Source: Candidatus Poribacteria bacterium (GTDB lineage: Bacteria; Poribacteria; WGA-4E; UBA9662). Taken from it: DNA of 56,716 nucleotides. Shown piece after piece: positions 26,969 to 35,928 of this stretch. The stretch spans positions 103,434 through 160,149 of the forward strand of contig PBVO01000035.1 of assembly GCA_002729015.1 (NCBI GenBank), given 5' to 3'. A program made the position numbers and the translations under genes. A model generated the notes under the pieces. It was not told the origin of the DNA and did no database searches. It worked only from the letters and a program-made list of their open reading frames with translations. Position 1 is the stretch's first letter. The number at the start of each line of letters is the position of its first letter.

Positions 26969-27655
26969 TCATTTAACATATCGATATCCAATTCCGTGCA
27001 CAGTCTGGATATGTTTTCCTTCTGAGCCAAGCTTATTACGTAGTCGATTCATATGAGTATCAACTCTTCGATCACTGAGTTTAGCTCTTTTACTGGGTAT
27101 TTGCTGTAGTAACTCTTCCCTGGCAAAAACTCGATTGGGTAACTTAGCTAAACAAAGTAATAGATTAAATTCCGTCTTGGTTAAATCTACATTATTTCCA
27201 GCACAAAAGACTCGTCGCTCCGATGAATCAATTTCTAACTGATTCACGACAATCTTCTCTTCGGATACTTTGCTCAGGTACGCCTTGTTCCGTCGGTGAA
27301 CCGCCCGACATCTCAGGACAACTTCCCTAATATTGAATGGTTTCTCAATATAGTCATCAACACCTAATTCCAAAGCAACAATCCTATCTTCCACGTTTGC
27401 TTCCTCTGAAATCACAATTACAGGGATATGTTTCGTATTTTGATGACGCGATATAATACGAAGCAGATCTAGACCATCGATATCTGATAATTGCAAATCG
27501 AGAAGAATAACGTCAGGAATCATCTGGAAGATGCGCTTTACGGCATCAGACCCATCTTCAATATGGTTGACTGTGAAATTTTCTAATTCAAAAGCTGTTT
27601 TTAACTGGGGATAAATATCAATATTATTATCTATTATTAAAATTCTAGGTTTCAT
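26969..27655 (-). CDS. OmpR-family response regulator without adjacent sensor kinase
   Basis: 228 residues. The receiver domain (1-120) has phosphoacceptor D53 in LLDLQLSDIDG, S83 and K105 in the switch (EKPFN), but the acidic pocket reads I-I-D-N-N at 7-11 where D-D-E is usual, so one metal-binding acid is an Asn. The winged-helix output domain (about 135-228) ends RLRNKLGSEGKHIQTVHGIGYRYVK and binds DNA as a dimer. No histidine kinase gene is near. A copy of the intergenic repeat begins just upstream. Confidence 0.9.
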   Translation of the reverse strand: MKPRILIIDNNIDIYPQLKTAFELENFTVNHIEDGSDAVKRIFQMIPDVILLDLQLSDIDGLDLLRIISRHQNTKHIPVIVISEEANVEDRIVALELGVDDYIEKPFNIREVVLRCRAVHRRNKAYLSKVSEEKIVVNQLEIDSSERRVFCAGNNVDLTKTEFNLLLCLAKLPNRVFAREELLQQIPSKRAKLSDRRVDTHMNRLRNKLGSEGKHIQTVHGIGYRYVK

Positions 27656-27669
27656 TTATGTTATCTGAT

Positions 27670-28040
27670 TTTATGTTAATTTTGGGTTATTAATAAGGCA
27701 AAACTAAGACGATAAACGAATCTTGTCTGTCATCTTTTGAACTTGGTTAAATAGAAAATATAAAAGGTATAAAGAATTCCATACTCGCAAATACGAGGGC
27801 ATTAGTTACATTGAAAACAATTTACTCGATATCAGGGAATCATAATTTTTGTTTTAACCAACTTGATATAATTAATAATTATAAGTATCAGTTCACTTAG
27901 ATCATTGGCATAATTGATTTGTATTAGTTCTAAGCCTTGCGATTCAGCTAATAAAAACAGACGAGTGGAAATCAAGACTAATTTTTACCGGCAAATTAAT
28001 TATAATTTGTTCTAGTATAAAGATCTGAACGATCCTAATA
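27670..28040. repeat. Diverged intergenic repeat, copy B
   Basis: This is the partner of the segment at 12797-13190, matching it in the order TAAGACGATAA, TTGTCT, AAATATAAAA, GGCATTAGTT, ACTCGATATC, CTTAGATCATTGGCA, and TTTTTACCGGCAAAT. It starts 15 bp upstream of the response regulator start, so it would include that gene's leader. A CTCG-CAAATA-CGAG hairpin occurs in this copy but is weaker in the other. Confidence 0.65.
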
Positions 28041-28210
28041 ACCACGGTTTCTGTTATTTGATAATGTTAGGAGGAAGAAGTTCACAATTTTCTGCTGAAG
28101 GATTAGCCAGAGTCGTCTTATTCAGTTTGAATCTCATATACTAGTTCTATACCGGTCCTTTAATTCAATTCTACCAAACTGAACAATAAACCAAATTTGT
28201 ACGATTTAAC

Positions 28211-28366
28211 ATGAAGAAGAAATCTCACGCTGTCAGGTTCCACCTGCCAGAAAAACAGAATTATACAACCGACAAAACACCGGACGGTATTGTATAGATA
28301 TTCGAGTTACACTTTCAAGTAAAAGATAACGGATTTCAAGGTCGCCAGACATTAATAAAATTTTAG
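28211..28366 (+). pseudogene. Small broken coding fragment
   Basis: An ATG-initiated frame gives MKKKSHAVRFHLPEKQ and TTDKTPDGIV, then a TAG, then FELHFQVKDNGFQGRQTLIKF in the same frame before the next stop. Reading through one nonsense codon gives a protein-like sequence rich in charged and aromatic residues. No ribosome site is seen. It is a candidate remnant; the family is unknown. Confidence 0.3.
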
Positions 28367-28734
28367 TACATTTTTAATTTTTACTGGTCTCTTTTGGTTT
28401 CTAACGGTCAAAAAATTACATGAAGATAAGAATTAGACGAACACTTTGGGTGTAAATTTTTGTCTTCAATCGATTCATGATCTACAGAGAGAAACGTGCT
28501 GAAATCGGCTGGATTTTTTAGCGTCCAGAGGCCTTCTTATTCCACTTAATCTAGAGAAGCATCAACTTTCTTTACTAATGTGCAGTTTACATAGGTCTGA
28601 TTTATATTATTCTCTTTTTTCATTCTTCTTCAGTTGATGTTGTGTTTGTCTAATTCGGTTAGAATTCGTACTAATAATTTAGATCCTTTTAATAAGAAAT
28701 GGTATTTTATTAGAAATTTGTTTGAGGTAATGAC
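28367..28734. other. Upstream region of the sugar dehydrogenase gene
   Basis: AT-rich region without open frames. It should carry the promoter of the secreted dehydrogenase; no box could be assigned with confidence. Confidence 0.35.
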
Positions 28735-30462
28735 TTGAAAAAAATCGTTTTTTTACTCTTTTGGCTTAACTTATTAGTCAGGGCTAAAGATATTGAAATC
28801 AAACTCACAGAGTTCACCGATAGTTTGGATCAACCTTGGAGTTTAACTTTCATTAAAAAAAACAAAGTATTAATAACTGAAAAATACGGCCGTATCATTC
28901 AAATCGATTTGTCTACAAAAAAGAAAAAAGAGATAGAACATAACCTGAAAGTTCATACACATAATCAAGGTGGACTACTAGATATTCTTTATCATAAAGA
29001 TACAGTTTATATTTCTTATTCTGAAAAAAGAGATGATGTAGAGAACCAAGATAGAGTAGGGTTATCGAGTACGTCCATTGCCAAAGCCACATTTAACGGC
29101 GACTACCTGTTATTCTCAAATATATTTCGTGCTGAGCCACCAATAGAATCAGGATATCATTTTGGATCTAGGTTAGTTATAAAAGATAATTATTTATACG
29201 CAACCATCGGTGAACGAGGCTTAGGAATGATTGCACAAGACGGAAAAAGCCATCCTGGTAGTATAATCAGAATTTTGTTAGATGGAACTATACCTCAAAA
29301 TAATCCCAAATTCCTTGATTTAGGGAAAAAGGATTGGCTACCTGAAATTTACATGATTGGAGTAAGAAACCCTCAAGGCCTTTCCTTATCCCCTTTCGAA
29401 AATAAGGTCTATATGAGTAACCATGGAGCTAAGGGGGGAGATTGGTTTGGTTCTGCTGATGAGCCTGGTGGTAACTACGGGTGGAAAATACTTGGGTGGG
29501 GAGGAACCAACTATGATTCAACAAATATTGGGCCAAAGTGGCTTCCCGGTTTTGTAAAACCATTGATCTACTGGGTTCCTTCAATTGCTGTTTCCGCAAT
29601 TGCCATATATGAGGGGAATGAATTTTCCGACTGGAATGGATCTGCGTTAATCACATCTTTAAAAGATCAGTCGTTGAGAAAACTGTCTTTCAATAATAGT
29701 GAGGTACTAAACGAAGAATTAATATTTAAAGGAAAAATTGGAAGGATCAGAGACATTAAGATTCAAAATGATACTGGTAAAATATATCTACTAAGCGACC
29801 AAGGCAGCTTATGGTTACTCGAAAACAAATCTATTCGAATCAAGGGTGACGTTAATGGAGATCAGGTGATTAATATCTTTGATTTAGTGATAGTCGCAGA
29901 TCAGTTTGGTCAAAAGGGATATGATTTGCGAGGAGACATTAATGCTGACGGATCAGTTAATATCTTTGATTTAGTTTTAGTTGCAAATTACTTCGGTCGA
30001 AATACAACCAATGCGGCACCTGCTGTAAATTCTGATTTTGTACTGTCAAATGAGCAAAAAAAGCATATTACTACCGGTATTAGTTATCTAGAAGATAAAT
30101 TACGTCGCTCAGATGAAGAAGAATTTGCATTAAGTCTTTTGAAATCTATATTACCCAAAAGATTTACCTCACAAACTCAGTTGTTGGCTAATTATCCAAA
30201 CCCATTTAACCCGGAGACTTGGATACCTTTTCGATTAGCTCAGTCTTCTACAGTAACTGCCAGAATTTATGATTCATTGGGTAACAAAATCAGAGTAATT
30301 GAGCTAGGATACTTACGAGCAGGAAATTACACAGAATCGAACAAGTCAATTTATTGGGATGGAAAAAACAAAAATGGAGAACAAGTTTCTTCAGGAGTCT
30401 ATTTCTACGAAATTAGTACTGAAAATTATACAGAAGTAAGAAAAATGGTGGTATTACAATAG
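28735..30462 (+). CDS. Secreted PQQ-type aldose sugar dehydrogenase with dockerin and C-terminal sorting domain
   Basis: 575 residues, starting at TTG with GAGG seven bases upstream. A signal peptide (to about residue 17) leads to a six-bladed soluble glucose/sorbosone dehydrogenase domain: FTDSLDQPWSLTF, GLLDILYH, GVRNPQGLSLSP, GGNYGWKILGWG. A double type-I dockerin-like module follows (GDVNGDQVINIFDLVIVADQFG and GDINADGSVNIFDLVLVANYFG; each quoted part is split here by G/D loops). The end is an NPFNPETWIPF domain of the FlgD/T9SS-like class (YFYEISTENY, KMVVLQ). It oxidises aldoses with PQQ and is likely placed on the cell surface. This domain order is characteristic of Poribacteria. Confidence 0.85.
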   Translation: MKKIVFLLFWLNLLVRAKDIEIKLTEFTDSLDQPWSLTFIKKNKVLITEKYGRIIQIDLSTKKKKEIEHNLKVHTHNQGGLLDILYHKDTVYISYSEKRDDVENQDRVGLSSTSIAKATFNGDYLLFSNIFRAEPPIESGYHFGSRLVIKDNYLYATIGERGLGMIAQDGKSHPGSIIRILLDGTIPQNNPKFLDLGKKDWLPEIYMIGVRNPQGLSLSPFENKVYMSNHGAKGGDWFGSADEPGGNYGWKILGWGGTNYDSTNIGPKWLPGFVKPLIYWVPSIAVSAIAIYEGNEFSDWNGSALITSLKDQSLRKLSFNNSEVLNEELIFKGKIGRIRDIKIQNDTGKIYLLSDQGSLWLLENKSIRIKGDVNGDQVINIFDLVIVADQFGQKGYDLRGDINADGSVNIFDLVLVANYFGRNTTNAAPAVNSDFVLSNEQKKHITTGISYLEDKLRRSDEEEFALSLLKSILPKRFTSQTQLLANYPNPFNPETWIPFRLAQSSTVTARIYDSLGNKIRVIELGYLRAGNYTESNKSIYWDGKNKNGEQVSSGVYFYEISTENYTEVRKMVVLQ

Positions 30463-30636
30463 TATCTATCACTAATATTCAATAGAGTCTCGTTTGTCAT
30501 CAAGGTGACATAAATTAGAAAACAGATGGACTACGTAATAATTCTGTGACTTTTTACGTTTTCGAATTCAAAACTGTAATTAATTGAGTTAAAATATTCT
30601 ACATCAGAAGAATTAGCACTAGCTAGAAGGAGAGAT

Positions 30637-31323
30637 ATGTTTTTCTTCGACCCGTTGTATCTTTTATTCGCATCACCCGGTTTATTACTTGCTTTTTGGG
30701 CTCAATCGCGTGTCAAAGTTGTATTTGCAGAATATTCTGAGGTTGGCTTGACTAGAAGACAGACAGGCGCTCAAATTGCACGAAACATTTTGCAACGTAG
30801 CGGGCTCAATCACGTTAACGTCGAACGAACTGATAGTTTCTTAGGAGACCATTATGATCCACAATCTAAAGTTCTGAGATTAAGTCCAAAAATTTATGAT
30901 GGATACAGCATAACTGCGGCAGGTGTTGCCGCACACGAAGCTGGCCATGCCCTACAAGACCAACACAATTATGCACCATTGCAGCTACGCACTAACATTG
31001 TACCTGCAGTTCAAGTTGGTGGTTGGGTAGGACCACTTATGTTAATGGCTGGACTTTTTATCTCACCTATGTTGGCTTGGGTCGGTGTGCTGTTATTCGG
31101 CCTAACTGTGATTTTCTCTCTGGTCACGTTACCCGTAGAGTTCGACGCGAGTAAACGTGCTAGGCAACTCCTCTCGACAGAAGGAATTATTGTTGGTAAT
31201 GAAATGGATGGAGTTAATAAAGTACTTAACGCGGCTGCCCTAACATATGTTGCAGCTGCTATTCAAGCCATTGGCCAGTTAGCATACTATGTGTTTATGC
31301 TGATGGGAAATTCTGATGATTAG
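30637..31323 (+). CDS. YugP-type neutral zinc metallopeptidase
   Basis: 228 residues of the Zn_peptidase_2 (YugP) family, preceded by a GAAGGAG ribosome site. An N-terminal membrane segment (LLFASPGLLLAFWA) precedes the zinc motif HEAGH (H100, E101, H104). E168 in LPVEFDASKRA is the likely third ligand. Two more hydrophobic segments surround the catalytic region, so the enzyme lies at the inner membrane. It probably helps membrane-protein turnover; no specific substrate is known. It is 78 bp from the TIM-barrel gene in the same direction. Confidence 0.9.
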   Translation: MFFFDPLYLLFASPGLLLAFWAQSRVKVVFAEYSEVGLTRRQTGAQIARNILQRSGLNHVNVERTDSFLGDHYDPQSKVLRLSPKIYDGYSITAAGVAAHEAGHALQDQHNYAPLQLRTNIVPAVQVGGWVGPLMLMAGLFISPMLAWVGVLLFGLTVIFSLVTLPVEFDASKRARQLLSTEGIIVGNEMDGVNKVLNAAALTYVAAAIQAIGQLAYYVFMLMGNSDD

Positions 31324-31401
31324 AAATCGCCGACCTTCTGTCTGTTTTATTTAAACTCTTTAGCCCAATATTGATTACTGAGAAAGGAGTTGCTAGATAG
31401 T

Positions 31402-32235
31402 ATGAAAGTAGGAATTATGACAAATCATTTCGTCCGTCAATCGTTGGATGAAACACTCGACGCCATTATCAGTCATGATATTTTTCATGTTCAATTTAAT
31501 CTTGCGTCTGCTCATATGAAAGGGTCGTTAGATCATGAAATCGACCTTGTGGGCAACCAAGTCTCCCAACAGATTACAAAACGAAATATGAGTATCTCCG
31601 CGCTGAGTGGTGAAATTAATATGGTACATCCTGATCTTGCACTCCGTCAGGCTGAAATAACTCATTTACAGAAACTTATCTCATCTTGCAAAAATTTTGG
31701 AACTTCTATCATCGCGACTTGTACTGGGTCTCGGAGTACCGAAAGCATGTGGAAGTATCACCCTGAAAACGAAACGGAAGAGGCATGGCAGGTTTTAATT
31801 ACCACACTGGAAAAATTACTACCAGTTGCTGAAAAACATGGTGTTATCTTGGCCTTCGAACCAGAAGTAAACAACGTTGCTAATACAATCAGTAAGAGCT
31901 TGCGTTTAATTGAAGAGATGAAATCTCCCAACCTGAAAATCGTCATGGATGCAGCCAACATATTCGGTAAGGGCGAACTTCCACAAATGAGCGAAATACT
32001 TGACCAAGCCTTCGAGCTACTCGGAGACCATATCGCCCTTGCACACGCCAAAGACCTTGATCGTGATGGGGACGCTGGTCATCTAGCCGCAGGCACAGGA
32101 TTACTGGATTATGATCGTTATGTTTCTCTTCTGTGCTCTCTACCTTTCGATGTACCTGTTATACTGCACGGTCTAAATGAAGATCAAGTAGATGGTTGTG
32201 TATCTATGCTCAACAGGCTGGCTAGATCTAATTAG
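31402..32235 (+). CDS. Xylose isomerase-like TIM-barrel protein (sugar isomerase/epimerase family)
   Basis: 277 residues from the ATG 12 bases after AAAGGAG; a TTG four codons earlier sits too close to that site. The AP endonuclease 2/xylose isomerase-like barrel is shown by LAFEPEVNN (E), KIVMDAANIFG (D), IALAHAKDLD (H) and the terminal ILHGLNED. These are metal ligands of sugar epimerases and isomerases. It probably converts a sugar produced by the Gfo/Idh-type enzymes or extracellular hydrolases. The exact sugar is unknown. Confidence 0.8.
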   Translation: MKVGIMTNHFVRQSLDETLDAIISHDIFHVQFNLASAHMKGSLDHEIDLVGNQVSQQITKRNMSISALSGEINMVHPDLALRQAEITHLQKLISSCKNFGTSIIATCTGSRSTESMWKYHPENETEEAWQVLITTLEKLLPVAEKHGVILAFEPEVNNVANTISKSLRLIEEMKSPNLKIVMDAANIFGKGELPQMSEILDQAFELLGDHIALAHAKDLDRDGDAGHLAAGTGLLDYDRYVSLLCSLPFDVPVILHGLNEDQVDGCVSMLNRLARSN

Positions 32236-32682
32236 TCAGCTAAATGTCGGAGAACTAATACCTTTCAATGTTTATTTTTCATTTAATCTGGGGTAGATTT
32301 TTTAACTCCTGTAATAGGTTAGAATCACATGTAGGTTTTTAACAGTACACCTAAAGCACAATAATCTACCGAAAGAGAATAGAGCATTCGGATAGATACC
32401 AGATCCGTATTTGATTTTTTCTTTTCTCTTACTAGCAGTTAAAGCTGGGTCAGCTGTTTTACTCTCTTTTCTTTTTGATACCCCAAATTTGAAAAATACA
32501 TTCTAGGTTGAATTAGATACGAGCATATTTGAGACTCTTGCTTATCATTTTGTTTTCTGATTATACGAACTTCTTTCTCTACTCTACTCTTCTAATTTAA
32601 GTGTGATTTTATACGAATATCATCTACCAAATAAAGTGGATCTGATATTGATGCACTGGGGCTAGATAGGACTAACTCAGAT
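32236..32682. other. Intergenic region before the CotH-like gene
   Basis: No gene is visible. It contains several T-rich tracts, and its 3' end is the outer arm of the inverted repeat described next. Confidence 0.4.
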
Positions 32683-32808
32683 AGAGCAAATTACGGCTAA
32701 TAACGATAATAAGTATTTGGTTGTACGTAATTTTTATAGCTAAAGAATTTTTATAAAACAATGCTTCGTGTCTTGATTTTAGTTTCGTTATTAGCCGTAA
32801 TTTGCTCT
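32683..32808. repeat. Perfect 24-bp inverted repeat enclosing the CotH-like start
   Basis: Bases 32683-32706 (starting AGAGCAAATTACGG) are exactly complementary to 32785-32808, with a 78-bp centre that carries a possible promoter (TTGTAC at 32721, AAGAAT at 32743) and the ATG at 32761. The right arm lies inside the lipoprotein signal codons (SLLAVICS). A chance 24-bp match is not plausible. Options are an invertible promoter/start segment, a regulatory RNA hairpin, or a recent template-switch copy. Confidence 0.85.
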
Positions 32809-34086
32809 TGTGAATCTATGTTTAACGAAATCAATAATTCTGAGCAATTGTGGTCCTCAGAACTTGGATTGGAACGTGGTAGCTGTATTTCGTGTTTACC
32901 ATCTGTATCTGAGAAAACATTGGAGAAAAACCAGCTTACCTTTAATATCGACCATATTCTTTGTATCCACTTATCAATGGAGCCATCCGATTTTGAGCAA
33001 ATGAGAGAAGAATCTCGGTTTGGTCCAACGACGGAGAAGTGGGCAACACTCTGGGGTGGTGTTGTTTTGCAGTCCCTAAAATGTGATGCACCATACCCAT
33101 CCCAATTCAATTGGTATTCAGGAAACATTTCAATAGATGGATTAAATATCAGTAATGTCGGGATAAGAAAAAAGGGATTTTTAGGTTCCATATTTTCTGA
33201 AGTTCCATCAATAAAGATTGTAACTAATAAATATGTTAAGGGGCAGTATCTAGGAACAACCAAAAATATTACTCTCAACAACAATGCCCAAGATACAACA
33301 AGGGTAACAACTTGCCTCAATGCTCGGGTCTTTGAACTAGCCGGTTATCCAGCACCTAGATGTAATTTAGCCAGTGTCACGATAAATGGTCAATCAATGG
33401 GTGCCTATTCGCACTTAGAAACTATTGATCGTGATTTTTTGATTCGACAATTTGGTAACGATAATGGCCACTTATATGAAGGTCAGCTCGTCGATTTTTG
33501 GAAAAATTGCTTGCCTAGGTGGGAACCTAAGACTAAGCAGACCAATTCATTTGGCAAACCATTGCTTGCAATGATCAAAATTTTAGACCAAGTAACAGAC
33601 GAGCTGTTGGTTGAAAAACTTAGTCAACACTTGAATATTAAACGTTTTATTACTTTTTGGGCGCTAGAGATAATCTTAGGGCATAATGACGGTTATACTA
33701 GCAACCAAAATAATTTTTTCATCTATTTGGATCCGAATGATAATGGGCGTATCACCTTCATACCTTGGGGGTTTGAAAATGGTAGTAATTATGAATCTGA
33801 GTGGTCAGTGAAGACTTATTTCCAGTCCCGGCTTCCGAATAGACTCTCGCAAATCCCAGAAGTTATTATCCAACTAGAAAATGAGATGAATCTGTTATTG
33901 AAACAAGCTTGGAATGAGGCATACTTAGTCTCCCTTATAGACGATTTATCCATACAAGTTAAGAGTACAGAATCCAGTGCCCATCATTTGTATTACTTCA
34001 ATAAGCTCAAGGCCTGGATTCCAAAGCGTCGGGCTGAAGTTGAAATATTGATACAAAAGGGATTACCTAGACAGATCAAAAAATAA
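32761..34086 (+). CDS. CotH kinase family lipoprotein
   Basis: 441 residues. A lipoprotein-type signal (LILVSLLAVICSC, Cys17) anchors it to a membrane. The CotH domain runs from about residue 68: HLSMEPSDF, GIRKKGFLGS, KSTKI-like SIKIVTNKY, GAYSHLETIDRDFL (214-227) and HNDGYTSNQNNFFIY (308-322). D310 fits the catalytic Asp of spore-coat kinase CotH. The metal-binding Asp of the usual PWDxD motif is missing: this protein has PWGFEN (335-340). No ribosome site is seen; transcription may be leaderless. It heads a unit with a DUF2490 protein 11 bp downstream and a small membrane protein. Confidence 0.8.
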   Translation: MLRVLILVSLLAVICSCESMFNEINNSEQLWSSELGLERGSCISCLPSVSEKTLEKNQLTFNIDHILCIHLSMEPSDFEQMREESRFGPTTEKWATLWGGVVLQSLKCDAPYPSQFNWYSGNISIDGLNISNVGIRKKGFLGSIFSEVPSIKIVTNKYVKGQYLGTTKNITLNNNAQDTTRVTTCLNARVFELAGYPAPRCNLASVTINGQSMGAYSHLETIDRDFLIRQFGNDNGHLYEGQLVDFWKNCLPRWEPKTKQTNSFGKPLLAMIKILDQVTDELLVEKLSQHLNIKRFITFWALEIILGHNDGYTSNQNNFFIYLDPNDNGRITFIPWGFENGSNYESEWSVKTYFQSRLPNRLSQIPEVIIQLENEMNLLLKQAWNEAYLVSLIDDLSIQVKSTESSAHHLYYFNKLKAWIPKRRAEVEILIQKGLPRQIKK

Positions 34087-34097
34087 ATAATAACCAA

Positions 34098-34802
34098 ATG
34101 AGGTGTGTTCTTTTACTTACTTTAGTGTTAGTTTGTTCACCAAATTGGGCACAAATTAAAACCTCAGACATAGATCGAAGTTTTGGACTTTGGTTGTCAA
34201 CTCAGGCCAACTACAAATTTAATAAAAAATGGACTTTCAGTATTGAGGAACAATACCGATTAAAAGACAGTCTGACATCCTTTGATCGTCTACTAATAGA
34301 AATAGACGTTAATTATAATTTACTAAAGCAATTTGAACTAGGATTTGGATCACGGTACCTTTGGCTAAATGACGATATTGGAGCCCAAAAAGGATTTGAG
34401 CACCACGTTCGCTTTCATTTATACATCAGTCACAAAACTAGAATAGGAAGGTTATCTCTCAGAAATCGGTTTAAGTATCAGCAGCAAAACGAGATAGGGA
34501 AATCGCGTTTGCATGGAGATTATACCAGTCGAAATTACCGTTGGAAAAGCTTAATTAAATATGAGATTAGGAACTGGAGGCTAGATCCGGAAATAGCTAC
34601 CGAATTCTTTTATCATTCCCAATTGGGTCAATTAAGTGGTTTGTTAGGGTTGAAATATCGATTGATGTTGGGAACTCGATATCAAATTAGCAAAAATCGG
34701 CAGGTGAAATTCAGACTCATAACGGAAAAAGAATTACAAATATTTAATCCTCAACGCAATAATTTTATAGAAGTTAAATACAGTTTTTCTTTTAAAAAAT
34801 AG
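34098..34802 (+). CDS. DUF2490 outer-membrane beta-barrel protein
   Basis: 234 residues with a signal peptide (LLLTLVLVCSPNWA) and alternating hydrophobic/polar strands ending in the aromatic KYSFSF, as in outer-membrane barrels. Motifs such as NKKWTFSIEEQYRLKD, RHVRFHL and RNRFKYQQ fit the DUF2490 family, which is found in Gram-negative bacteria without a known function. It follows the CotH-like gene by 11 bp, so they are probably one transcript. It may form an outer-membrane partner for the lipoprotein. Confidence 0.8.
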   Translation: MRCVLLLTLVLVCSPNWAQIKTSDIDRSFGLWLSTQANYKFNKKWTFSIEEQYRLKDSLTSFDRLLIEIDVNYNLLKQFELGFGSRYLWLNDDIGAQKGFEHHVRFHLYISHKTRIGRLSLRNRFKYQQQNEIGKSRLHGDYTSRNYRWKSLIKYEIRNWRLDPEIATEFFYHSQLGQLSGLLGLKYRLMLGTRYQISKNRQVKFRLITEKELQIFNPQRNNFIEVKYSFSFKK

Positions 34803-34847
34803 ATACTTATAAAGTGAGTCGTAGAGACTCAGGTTTCTAAGGTTAAA

Positions 34848-35372
34848 ATGACAATTCAATTTTTTTCACTTGTGTTTTTATTGCTTTTACCATCACTTGG
34901 TTTTTCGAATCAAGGGACGGAACCTTCTCTCATGAAAGGAACTTTCTCTCGACAAATCGGTTATGGCATGTTGAATGGGAGTATTTTAGGCAATACTACT
35001 CTACTTTTTGGAAGTGCATTAAGTTTTGAAGCGGCTGAAAAATTACCGTTTTGGGTGGGGGCTACACTTGGGGCTTCAACAGCCCTTAGCTGGTACATAA
35101 TCAGCACTGAAGGTTGTTGTAAGGGTATTTTCAAAGCATATCGTGATGCAGGAAACGATCCGAATTACCAAGGGTCTAGGTGGTTGACTCGCTTGGTTGT
35201 GGTCTTGAGTAAACCTTTAATGTGTGCCGGAATTGTTGTAGGTCTGAGTGGAGAAATAATAGGACGGGAAGGATTAAGCCCAAAGATTGGAATTCCAGTC
35301 GCCTTAGTTTCTTTGAGTATTCCTTCAGTCGTTGGTAGTTTGACGTACAATTTGACACGCAAATACCGGTAG
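34848..35372 (+). CDS. Small exported membrane protein of unknown family
   Basis: 174 residues with an AAGG ribosome site. A signal peptide (FFSLVFLLLLPSLGFS) is followed by three or four hydrophobic segments separated by short loops, Gly- and Ser-rich (SILGNTTLLFGSALSFEAAE, LWVGATLGAS-like). A CC pair occurs in the EGCCKGIFKAYRDAG loop. I do not recognise a family. Its place behind CotH and DUF2490 genes suggests a joint role in a cell-envelope process. Confidence 0.6.
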   Translation: MTIQFFSLVFLLLLPSLGFSNQGTEPSLMKGTFSRQIGYGMLNGSILGNTTLLFGSALSFEAAEKLPFWVGATLGASTALSWYIISTEGCCKGIFKAYRDAGNDPNYQGSRWLTRLVVVLSKPLMCAGIVVGLSGEIIGREGLSPKIGIPVALVSLSIPSVVGSLTYNLTRKYR

Positions 35373-35928
35373 TTTACAAATAATACGAATCACAAAAAAA
35401 GAATTTAACAAATGTATAAACCAACTGAATTTCTGCTCTGTTTCAATCAGTATTACCTCGATTTGGTTTTTTGACAAAAAACAAATTCTTTTTGTTGACA
35501 TCGACTGTATAAACCACCCCCGTCGCAGATAGACTAAAATCGATATCTATCTCCTATAACCGTATTCGTTTTCTGAGTTAAACCACCTGTTGTTATTGCT
35601 TCATCTTTCTTATTACTTAGTCTAACTGAAATTGGAGTATCTTAAGTCAAATTCGCGTTTGTATTAAGTCTATCGAATTATTTCTAATCAATTATCTATT
35701 TAGTATAAGTAATCAAAATAGTCATTAAGATTGCAACAAGTCCAACGGTCTGTATTCATTTTTAATGTTTTTACTTTTAAAAGTGAGGAAAACTATTTGG
35801 TTCTCATTAGCAATGAGAATAACAGAACACAGTAAAAATTGATTCCGACTACGATACTATCCATTCAGAATGAAAATCCTATTTTGAAGAGTTAGTAACT
35901 GAAAATCGACATTAAAAGGGAGACTATA
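35373..35928. other. Intergenic region with an A/T hairpin
   Basis: At 35461-35486 an imperfect hairpin (ATTTG, one extra G, TTTTTTG against CAAAAAACAAAT) is followed by TTCTTTTTG and could stop transcription from the CotH unit. No gene is seen in the rest. Confidence 0.4.

Noticed and set aside
32751..33320. A 189-codon open frame on the minus strand inside the CotH-like gene.
   Set aside because: It is the antisense of a clear CotH domain with no ribosome site or family match.
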